In this document: positions 1-5,954 of the stretch, piece by piece
Position numbering within the stretch: position 1 is the stretch's first letter
Layout of the letters: each line of letters starts with the position of its first letter
Origin: Ignavibacteriota bacterium
GTDB lineage: Bacteria; Bacteroidota; Kapaibacteriia; Palsa-1295
Direction: 5' to 3'
NCBI GenBank assembly: GCA_003151215.1
Contig: PLXB01000217.1
Location: 1 to 8,370, forward strand
DNA length: 8,370 nt
Made by a program: the position numbers and the translations under genes
Notes under the pieces: generated by a model
Told to the model about the DNA's origin: nothing
Databases searched by the model: none
What the model saw: only the letters and a program-made list of their open reading frames with translations

Positions 1-873
1 GGAAAAACAACTCTTTCTGCCGATCAAACACGTTCACTTATCGGCGATGACGAGCATGGCTGGAGCGATAACGGCGTTTTTAATTTCGAAGGCGGCTGTT
101 ATGCAAAATGCGTAAAGCTTTCCAAAGAGCAGGAGCCGGAAATTTGGGGAGCTATCAAGCGCGGCACCGTTTTAGAGAATGTCGTTCTTGATAAGGATCG
201 CAATCCGGATTATAACGATATATCGTAAACGGAAAACACACGCGCAGCGTATCCGCTCGAATTTATTCCCAATGCAGTCCATCCAAGCATCGGAGGACAT
301 CCGAAGAATATTGTTTTACTGACTGCCGATGCATTCGGCGTTCTGCCGCCGATCTCGCGCTTAACAAAGGAGCAGGCGCTTTATCATTTCATCTCCGGCT
401 ATACGGCAAAACTTGCCGGCACGGAGCGCGGTGTCACCACTCCCGAACCGAATTTCTCAACGTGTTTCGGCGCGCCGTTCATGGTGCATCATCCGAATGT
501 CTATGCCGATCTGCTTGGCAAAAAAATAGATCTGCATAATGCAAAATGCTGGCTTGTCAACACCGGCTGGACGGGCGGACCCTACGGCGTCGGCAAACGC
601 ATGAACCTCCCATATACCAGAGCAATGGTGAACGAAGCCCTTGCAGGAATGCTCGATAACGTCGAAACCACCGAAGATCCTATCTTTGGTTTGCACATTC
701 CAAAATCGGTGCCGAATGTCCCTGACGAAATCCTGAATCCCCGCTACACCTGGAGCGATAAAGCCGCTTACGACAAACAGGCAAAAGAACTGGCAGCAAA
801 GTTCAACGAGAACTTTAAGAAATATGCCGAGGGTACGGCTGAGGCAATACAGAAAGCTCGACCGAAGGGGTAA
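1..873 (+). pseudogene. pckA: Phosphoenolpyruvate carboxykinase (ATP), C-terminal half, interrupted by an in-frame stop
   Basis: PEPCK (ATP) interconverts oxaloacetate + ATP and phosphoenolpyruvate + ADP + CO2 in the cytosol, at the entry to gluconeogenesis. The window opens inside the P-loop (GKTTLS). Frame 1 then gives, in order, GDDEHGW (residues 15-21, metal-binding kinase-2 Asp), [10 protein letters not shown] (28-37), TENTR (77-81), [29 protein letters not shown] and [16 protein letters not shown], ending KARPKG-TAA. Adding 252 to window residue numbers reproduces E. coli numbering as I recall it (K254, D269, R333), so this half is collinear and has the normal C-terminus. Codon 76 is TAA (226-228), directly before TENTR. 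A product stopping there would lack R333 and the nucleotide-binding C-terminal part. No other stop or frameshift occurs, so the lesion is either very recent or a sequence error. A terminator follows at 905-933. Identity is near certain; functional status is open. Confidence 0.93.
226..228 (+). other. In-frame TAA codon inside pckA
   Basis: The frame reads ...[17 protein letters not shown].... The position just before TENTR is variable in the family (Lys in E. coli), and TTA (Leu), AAA (Lys) and other sense codons are one substitution from TAA. TAA also ends the pckA frame itself at 871-873 and the genes at 1701 and 7985, so it is an ordinary stop here and a reassigned code is unlikely. Confidence 0.9.
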
Positions 874-904
874 GGAAAATGAGGTAGGAATTATGAACGA
901 TGAA

Positions 905-940
905 GGAAAAGCTCGCCCGGAGGCGGGCTTTTTCCGTTTT
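905..940 (+). terminator. Rho-independent terminator downstream of pckA
   Basis: GCTCGCC (911-917) pairs with GGCGGGC (922-928) around a CGGA loop, with one G-T pair. The stem is extended by GGAAAA (905-910) against TTTTTCC (929-935), and further T residues follow to 940. It sits about 30 bases after the pckA stop and should separate it from the gene at 1006. The A-run before the stem could give a weaker signal on the other strand, but no minus-strand gene converges here. Confidence 0.85.
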
Positions 941-1005
941 AAGATCAATCGCTGAACTTAACCGGAGTTCCGTTTGTAGGAAAAAGCTTCATACCTACAT
1001 TCCTC

Positions 1006-1701
1006 ATGAAAAAAATACTCTGCGTGTTTCTTGCCGCTTCTGTTTTTAGCGGTTGTTTTGATGTCTATGTGTATCTGATCCCGCTGAAGGATAACTCGTA
1101 TATTATATCGGAGCGGATTTCTTTCGGGTTGGAAACGCTCTCGCTTCTCACCTCTTTGAGCTCAATGGATTCTACCGGGCAGATCGTCAAGAAGATCCCT
1201 CCTACTCCGAAGCAAATGATGGATTCCGTTTTAGCGGATGAATCCAAAAAGGATAATGAGTACGAAAAACTTCCGGGCTACCAAAGCCATACCATGCGCG
1301 ACAGCCTCTTTGATACGACGGCATTCTTCATCACGGATATTCATGTCAGAAGCGCCGATGACCTGCCCGCTTTCATCAATGCAACACAAACCGATAAAAA
1401 TTCACCTCCCGATATTCTGATCGATCTGAACGTCTCTCATCCCAAAGGAATGACGAAATTCAATTTTGCAGCGACCAAAGCCAATGCACCTGCAAAAGAT
1501 AATTCGAGTATTCTCGACCTTTCAAAACTCGAGATCGGAGGATTCCATCTCGGAGTGCTCTCAGCAAATCTTCAACCTCCCGGAAAAAAAACTGCCCTCA
1601 AGCCAATTCCCGGCGGATATGAGTGGCCCATTCCCTTTAATTCTTTAAAGAACTGGGAAAAGGTGAAGACGAAGAAAGTGGAATTTTTGGTGCGGAATTA
1701 A
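1006..1701 (+). CDS. Putative lipoprotein of unknown function
   Basis: I do not recognise the family of this 231-residue protein. The N-terminus is a short signal sequence (MKKILCVFLAASVFSGC) with a lipobox-like FSGC, so Cys17 is the probable lipidation site; Phe at -3 is acceptable but not ideal. No further membrane segment is evident. The mature part is polar and Lys/Ser/Asp-rich, with the start FDVYVYLIPLKDNSYIISERI suggesting a beta-rich fold, and it has no cysteine after C17. It probably faces the periplasm or is surface-anchored. The ATG is the first in frame and fits the signal peptide. No Shine-Dalgarno sequence is seen. A weak Bacteroidetes-like promoter (TTTG at 973-976, 19-base spacer, TACATTCC at 996-1003) would put transcription start almost at the ATG. 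It follows pckA across a terminator, so it is probably a separate unit. A transmembrane-anchored protein is the alternative. Confidence 0.78.
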   Translation: MKKILCVFLAASVFSGCFDVYVYLIPLKDNSYIISERISFGLETLSLLTSLSSMDSTGQIVKKIPPTPKQMMDSVLADESKKDNEYEKLPGYQSHTMRDSLFDTTAFFITDIHVRSADDLPAFINATQTDKNSPPDILIDLNVSHPKGMTKFNFAATKANAPAKDNSSILDLSKLEIGGFHLGVLSANLQPPGKKTALKPIPGGYEWPIPFNSLKNWEKVKTKKVEFLVRN

Positions 1702-1726
1702 GGGAAATAAGGTATTGATTTTTGCA

Positions 1727-1758
1727 CTTGTTTAGTGCTTATTTATTTCGTACTTTTG
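1727..1758 (+). promoter_or_regulatory. Bacteroidetes-type -33/-7 promoter
   Basis: TACTTTTG at 1751-1758 matches the Bacteroidetes -7 consensus TAnnTTTG exactly. CTTG at 1727-1730 stands in for the -33 TTTG with a 20-base spacer, within the usual 19-21. Transcription would start about 4-7 bases later, at or within a few bases of the ATG at 1763, implying a leaderless or nearly leaderless message. Assigned by eye. Confidence 0.5.
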
Positions 1759-1762
1759 TATC

Positions 1763-3079
1763 ATGCAAATGATCGGCGGAAAATATTTATCCCTCTATAC
1801 AGTAGCCCTGCTGATGCTTTGCTTCTGCTCTATCTGTTCAGCCCAGCCTGCAACTATTGACAGTATATCTGTCGACGAGACGAAAGGTGAGTTGGTAGTT
1901 TGGGGTAATCTCGGAGTATCTCAGGGATTTGTTTTCGTTGATAGCCTTTCTCTTCCGATCACATTTTGGTCTGATTCTGTTTGCCGCGCAACAATACCTG
2001 TTTCAGGAAAAGGTTCAGCAGGTTTGGTCGAAATTGGTGCAAAAGGGTATAGAAGTGAGGGGAAGATGCTAACGGACATTCACCCTTTCTATGATCATAG
2101 AGACTGGCAATCCATACCTGAAAATTCCATTGGATTTAATATTGAAAATATAACTGAATGGCATTTTCGTGTAGATATTGAAAGCAGGATTTCATTGCAT
2201 ATACTTGGGATAAAACTAGATGCTGCGATTGATTCACGAAATTTCAATCTTAATGAAGAGGATACTGAAATAACAGGATATCCTAACTATAGTATCCATA
2301 GTGTTACGAAGCGCGATACTTCATTTGCGAGTGATCATTCAACACTCAGATTTTTTGATAAGATTTTAGCAATACATGACTGGTTGTCAATTAATCTTGA
2401 TACTATTTACAGGCCTGAAGCAGGAGAAGATAATCAATTCTGCTACGGACAAACACACGGAACATGTGTATATTGGGGTAGCCGCACTTACTCCTTTCCA
2501 CCTCGAACTGATTACATAGCTTTGGCTTTCATACCGCTAGCCTTTCCAATAGATTCAAATTATTTCGCAAACGATACAACAGGGCTTTCGTGGACAATAT
2601 CACCATCTGACCTTCAATATGAAGTTCAGATCGGGAAAGATTCTTTATTTCAACAAATTATTCTCGACTCCATAGTTTTCGGAAAAAGTTTTTTCGTTCA
2701 GAGTAAAGGAAATGGAAAATATTTCTGGAGAGTACGTGTCAAAGATTCGGTCGGTGAAGGTCTTTGGTCGAATGTTGCGCATTATCAGTATTTACTTTTG
2801 AATAACGTAACAGAGCAAACTTTTTTTGGCTTTAACGTTTTCCCTAACCCCCTCTCCTCAAAAACATCCTTTTCCTTCACGTTACCCCAAGAAGAATTTA
2901 CTTCCCTAAAAATCTACAACACCCTCGGCAACGAAGTAGCAACTCTTTTAAACGATAGATTATCCGCAGGGGACCAGCGCATCGAATTCGATGCCTCGCA
3001 TCTCCCCTCCGGGATTTATTATTACCGCTTGCAGATCGGTGAGAATGTTGAGTCGAAGCCGTTGATCGTGGCGCATTAA
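1763..3079 (+). CDS. Secreted protein with TIG-like, FN3-like and T9SS C-terminal sorting domains
   Basis: This 438-residue protein is predicted to cross the inner membrane by Sec and the outer membrane by the type IX system. Residues 1-27 form a signal peptide (hydrophobic LYTVALLMLCFCSICSA, likely cut before Q28). Residues about 30-100 begin PATIDSISVDETKGELVVWG, like an IPT/TIG beta-sandwich. Residues 105-265 match nothing I recognise. Residues about 274-343 (LSWTISPSDLQYEVQI ... YFWRVRVKDSVGEGLWS) look like a fibronectin III domain. Residues 354-438 are a type A T9SS sorting domain, with FNVFPNPLSSKTSFSF, LKIYNTLGNEVATLL and FDASHLPSGIYYYRL. In this family the module is cleaved and the cargo is attached to surface lipopolysaccharide or released. 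No catalytic motif is visible, so an adhesive or structural role is a guess. The middle (2101-2400) is about 33% G+C by hand count against about 45% for the sorting domain. Start ATG 1763 fits the promoter; Met3 (1769) is an alternative. Confidence 0.9.
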   Translation: MQMIGGKYLSLYTVALLMLCFCSICSAQPATIDSISVDETKGELVVWGNLGVSQGFVFVDSLSLPITFWSDSVCRATIPVSGKGSAGLVEIGAKGYRSEGKMLTDIHPFYDHRDWQSIPENSIGFNIENITEWHFRVDIESRISLHILGIKLDAAIDSRNFNLNEEDTEITGYPNYSIHSVTKRDTSFASDHSTLRFFDKILAIHDWLSINLDTIYRPEAGEDNQFCYGQTHGTCVYWGSRTYSFPPRTDYIALAFIPLAFPIDSNYFANDTTGLSWTISPSDLQYEVQIGKDSLFQQIILDSIVFGKSFFVQSKGNGKYFWRVRVKDSVGEGLWSNVAHYQYLLLNNVTEQTFFGFNVFPNPLSSKTSFSFTLPQEEFTSLKIYNTLGNEVATLLNDRLSAGDQRIEFDASHLPSGIYYYRLQIGENVESKPLIVAH

Positions 3080-3204
3080 CCACCGCCAGTTTAAGTTAAG
3101 AACTCCGGGAACCAAAGAACCTTATTCTGCTTTATAAAACAAAGTACTTCATCCCCGGGATTATACTCTACCGCAGATCGAAAAAGTTAACGCTGGCAGC
3201 TTAA

Positions 3205-3501
3205 ATGAAGAATTTCAATTACCAGCAAATCGATGACATTATCCATTCGCGCATCAGGCTTGCCATCATGGCAGTCCTTGTTTCAGTGGATGAAGCGGAG
3301 TTTATTTATCTGCGCGAAAAAGTCGGAGCAACCGATGGCAACTTAAGCGTGCATCTGAAAAAACTCGAAGAAGCGAAATATATATCCGTAAAAAAAAGTT
3401 TTATCGAGAGGAAGCCGATCACGCATTATCAACTGACTGCCTCGGGACGCAAGGCTTTTGAGGCATATATTGATAGCTTGGAAAAATTGATCAAGCCATA
3501 A
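3205..3501 (+). CDS. Winged-helix transcriptional regulator (MarR/ArsR-like, HTH_34 type)
   Basis: This 98-residue single-domain DNA-binding protein is predicted to act as a dimeric cytosolic regulator. The fold is readable: helix 1 DIIHSRIRLAIMAVLV (11-26), helix 2 FIYLREKVG (33-41), recognition helix DGNLSVHLKKLEEAKYI (44-60), beta-wing VKKSFIERKPITHYQLT (62-78), and C-terminal helix GRKAFEAYIDSLEKLI for dimer contacts. The length and the HSRIRLAI start match the small winged-helix family Pfam calls HTH_34. No effector domain and no metal-binding cysteines are present. No clear operator palindrome is seen in the 125 bases upstream; TATACT at 3162-3167 is a weak -10 candidate without a good -35. 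It stands alone, convergent with the ABC exporter across a palindromic repeat, so its targets are not shown by context. Confidence 0.88.
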   Translation: MKNFNYQQIDDIIHSRIRLAIMAVLVSVDEAEFIYLREKVGATDGNLSVHLKKLEEAKYISVKKSFIERKPITHYQLTASGRKAFEAYIDSLEKLIKP

Positions 3502-3514
3502 TTTGAATAATAAA

Positions 3515-3639
3515 ATGTCATTGCGAGAAGGGCTTTAGCCCGACGAAGCAATCCCCTAAATTGTAGCAGAAAGTATGGTGCTACAATCTGCTAAGGGAAT
3601 CGATTCGTCAGTCGCTTCGCTGTTTCCTCGCAATGACAT
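3515..3639. repeat. Palindromic intergenic repeat, copy 1
   Basis: A 125-base element with perfect 13-base inverted ends, ATGTCATTGCGAG (3515-3527) and CTCGCAATGACAT (3627-3639). Inside lie GGGCTTTAGCCC (3530-3541), itself a short hairpin, then CGACGAAGCAATCCCC. The centre holds a second hairpin, ATTGTAGCA (3560-3568) with TGCTACAAT (3579-3587) around a 10-base loop. It fills the gap between two convergent stop codons (3501 and 3645), so its hairpin may also block read-through from both sides. The outer sequence resembles TGTCATTGCGAGGAG...GAAGCAATC palindromes I recall from many environmental bacterial genomes. No coding capacity; a non-autonomous (REP/MITE-like) element is the likely class. 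Confidence 0.85.
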
Positions 3640-3644
3640 CCCGG

Positions 3645-5423
3645 TTAATTCACCGCTATCGGCATTTTCTTTATTTGATCGATGCTCCGCTCTCCGATCT
3701 GCTGGCGCCACATCGCATAATACAGACCTTTTTCTGCAAGCAGATCCTGATGCTTGCCGGATTCGACAATATGCCCGCGTTCGAGAACATAAATTCTATC
3801 GGCATGAAGGATCGTCGAAAGTCGGTGCGCAATGAGGATCGTGATCTGATCCGAATGCATGGATACATCACGGATCGTCTTGGATATTTCTTCTTCGGTC
3901 AGCGAATCGAGCGATGACGTTGCTTCGTCAAATACTAAAAGCTGCGGACGGCGCAGCAAAGCACGCGCGATCGAAAGCCGCTGCTTTTCGCCGCCGGATA
4001 CTTTTACTCCGCCTTCGCCGATCACCGTATCGAGTCCGTTCGATGCGCGGGCAAGCAAGCTATCGCATGCTGCCTGATGAAGCACTTTCATGCATTCCTC
4101 ATCGCTGGCTTCAGGCCGTACAAAGACGAGATTCTCCCTGATCGAGCCGGAGAATAACTGCGTGTCCTGCGTCACTAAGCCGATACGATTGCGGTACTCA
4201 TCGAGGTTTAATTTTTCGGTGGCAACTCCGTTGCACAGCACTTCGCCCGATAACGGACGGTATAGACCGACCAATAATTTCACCAGAGTCGTTTTGCCCG
4301 ATCCGCTCGGTCCGACAAAAGCGATCGTCTCCCCGCGATCCACTTTAAAGGAAACTTCCTGCAATGCCTTCGTTGTCGCCGTTTGATGCTGGAAACTTAC
4401 GTGATCGAAAGCCAGGTCGCGAATTTCCTTAACAGAAACGGCATCCAAAGGCTTCGGCTCGACAGGCGTTTCCATAATTCCTTTGAAATTATCGAACGAT
4501 GCTTCTGCCTCGCGATACACATTAATAAAATTCCCAAGCTCCTGAAGCGGACCAAAAATAAAGAACGAATAAATATAGAGCGAAAAATACTGGCCGAAGG
4601 TAATGCTCTGCCGGAAAATAAGGTAGAGCATCAGGAAAGAAATACTGGTGCGAAGGAAATTGATCGTCGTACCCTGAATAAAACTGAGGCTGCGGATATA
4701 TTTTACTTTTTTCAATTCCAGCAGAAGGATCTTTCCCGTCGTTGCATTGAGCCGGCTGATCTCCTGATCTGCCAAACCAAGGCTCTTGACAAGCTCAATA
4801 TTGCGCAGTGATTCAGTTGTCGAACCGGCAAGGGCCGTCGTTTCGGCAACGATCGTTTTTTGTACTTTCTTGATCTTGCGGCTTAAGTAGGAGCTGAGAT
4901 AACCGATGATCGGAATCGTGGCAAAATAGACCGGCGCAACGATCCAGTTGATCGTGAAGGCATAGATCGTTACAAAGATCACTCCGATAAGCGTCGTGAA
5001 AACAAAGCTGATGCCCATCTGAATGATGCGTTCGATATCTAAGCGCACCTTCTGTAATTTGCCAAGCGTTTCGCCGCTGCGCTGATCTTCAAAAACAGAA
5101 TACGGAAGCTGAAGCGAATGCTCCAGGCCTTCGGTATAGACCTGCGCGCCCATGCGATTGGTAATGACATTTACATAATAATCCTGAAAGTTTTTCGCCA
5201 CCCGCGAGATAAATGCAACGCCGACGGCAAGGCCAAGAAGCTTGATGACGCCGATAAAAAATTGTCCCTCCGTATATTGACCCGGCTTCGTGGCATAATC
5301 ATCGATCACATGACGGAAGACGACTGGATCGAGCAGCGAAAATACCTGATTCACTGTCGCTAAAAAAAGCGCAAGCCCGATAAGATGTTTATACTGTTTA
5401 AGGTATGGATAAAGAATTTTCAT
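3645..5423 (-). CDS. ABC exporter half-transporter (membrane domain + ATPase), MsbA/MdlB-like
   Basis: This 592-residue inner-membrane protein is expected to homodimerise, or to pair with a partner encoded elsewhere, and use ATP to export a substrate. The type I exporter membrane domain spans about 1-310, with hydrophobic segments near 12-31, 55-75, 137-157, 160-180, 252-272 and 275-292. The ATPase domain covers about 335-575: Walker A GPSGSGKTT (371-379), Q-loop Gln419, signature VSGGEKQR (475-482), Walker B LLVFDE (495-500) with catalytic Glu500, D-loop SSLD (503-506) and switch His533 in AHRLS. All catalytic residues are intact and the length is normal for the family. The start MKILYPYLKQYKHLIG is typical. 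No partner half-transporter, HlyD-like adaptor or peptidase domain is present, so the substrate (lipid, drug or peptide) cannot be assigned. A minus-strand -7-like box lies at 5501-5508. Palindromic repeats flank the gene. Confidence 0.95.
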   Translation of the reverse strand: MKILYPYLKQYKHLIGLALFLATVNQVFSLLDPVVFRHVIDDYATKPGQYTEGQFFIGVIKLLGLAVGVAFISRVAKNFQDYYVNVITNRMGAQVYTEGLEHSLQLPYSVFEDQRSGETLGKLQKVRLDIERIIQMGISFVFTTLIGVIFVTIYAFTINWIVAPVYFATIPIIGYLSSYLSRKIKKVQKTIVAETTALAGSTTESLRNIELVKSLGLADQEISRLNATTGKILLLELKKVKYIRSLSFIQGTTINFLRTSISFLMLYLIFRQSITFGQYFSLYIYSFFIFGPLQELGNFINVYREAEASFDNFKGIMETPVEPKPLDAVSVKEIRDLAFDHVSFQHQTATTKALQEVSFKVDRGETIAFVGPSGSGKTTLVKLLVGLYRPLSGEVLCNGVATEKLNLDEYRNRIGLVTQDTQLFSGSIRENLVFVRPEASDEECMKVLHQAACDSLLARASNGLDTVIGEGGVKVSGGEKQRLSIARALLRRPQLLVFDEATSSLDSLTEEEISKTIRDVSMHSDQITILIAHRLSTILHADRIYVLERGHIVESGKHQDLLAEKGLYYAMWRQQIGERSIDQIKKMPIAVN

Positions 5424-5500
5424 AGTTCCGATATTATCATTCTGAGCGCCGGCAAATATCCCGCCCGATCTTTATTTCATTAAAACTTCATTAATACCTG

Positions 5501-5508
5501 CAAACTTA
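5501..5508 (-). promoter_or_regulatory. Candidate -7 promoter element for the ABC exporter
   Basis: Read on the minus strand this is TAAGTTTG, an exact fit to the Bacteroidetes -7 consensus TAnnTTTG. It would give a leader of roughly 70 bases before the ATG at 5423. No good -33 TTTG is found 19-21 bases upstream, so this is a weak call that could be chance in AT-rich sequence. Confidence 0.27.
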
Positions 5509-5569
5509 CGGAAAGAGCAGCCCTTTGTTCCCGAATGTAAATCAAAAGCGTGGCAGAAAAAAATTTACT

Positions 5570-5680
5570 ATGTCATTGCGAGGAGGGCTTTAGCCCGACG
5601 AAGCAATCCCCCCGATATTAACTGAATACCCGGATCTTCGACATTATCGAGGGGATTGCTTCGCATTCGCTCCCAATGAC
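5570..5680. repeat. Palindromic intergenic repeat, copy 2
   Basis: The left 42 bases (5570-5611) match copy 1 (3515-3556) at all positions but one (G for A after ATTGCGAG), in the same orientation. The right arm, GGGGATTGCTTCG (5651-5663) followed by CTCCCAATGAC (5670-5680), is the imperfect inverted complement: ATTGCTTCG pairs with CGAAGCAAT, and CAATGAC with GTCATTG. CCCCCCGATA (5608-5617) pairs with TATCGAGGGG (5645-5654) with one mismatch. The centre (about 5618-5644) shares nothing obvious with copy 1. It lies between divergent promoter regions rather than between stop codons. Confidence 0.85.
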
Positions 5681-5954
5681 CTATAATTTTCTCGGAAACC
5701 ATACCGAAATTTTAGGTCGGGCATGTGTCACAAAATGCCTGTTTCGCGTGTCTAAGAGGGTTAGGGCATCATGAAAATAAGATTCCGGAAAGAATTCATG
5801 AAGATTTCGGAAACAACTTTGGAAAATTTGGGTTATATTCGTATTCCTTTATTGTGCATGTATGCGACCCCTATGAAATCTTCGAAGAATCGCCCTACAC
5901 GCAGAAGGATAATTTTTACTCAGTCTCTTTTTTCACAAATTCATTGATACAATT

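Larger units (their letters stand above)
5424..5954. other. Gene-free divergent intergenic region
   Basis: A 531-base gap between the divergent ABC exporter and the gene at 5955. It holds the exporter's upstream region, the second palindromic repeat (5570-5680) and about 270 bases of unexplained sequence. An open frame from a GTG at 5725 to 5958 crosses the right part but lacks a ribosome site, any recognisable domain and coding-like composition, so I do not call it. TATAAT at 5682-5687 and TACAAT at 5948-5953 resemble -10 boxes, but neither has a convincing partner. Confidence 0.6.

Noticed and set aside
226..228. Stop-codon recoding (selenocysteine, pyrrolysine or a reassigned TAA)
   Set aside because: The codon is TAA, not TGA or TAG; the position is not a conserved Cys or Lys, and TAA is used as the normal stop in the window.
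481..873. Separate 130-residue gene starting at ATG 481
   Set aside because: This is simply the last part of the PEPCK frame; homology continues upstream of 481 to the in-frame stop at 226 and beyond, so it is not an independent gene.
457..948. 163-codon open frame on the minus strand opposite pckA
   Set aside because: It lies across clear PEPCK coding on the plus strand and runs through the terminator; the translation is low-complexity and has no recognisable domain.
3080..3204. Autoregulatory operator upstream of the winged-helix gene
   Set aside because: Only loose partial inverted matches about 100 bases apart (CGCCAG and CTGGCAG) were found; nothing compact enough to support an operator.
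3515..3639. CRISPR-like repeat reading of the palindromic element
   Set aside because: Only two copies exist, 2 kb apart, with no regular spacers and no cas gene; the inverted ends fit a palindromic intergenic repeat.
3575..4811. Several 70-140-codon plus-strand frames inside the ABC exporter region
   Set aside because: They are antisense to an intact ABC transporter with all motifs in the minus frame; their translations are arginine/serine-rich with no family features.
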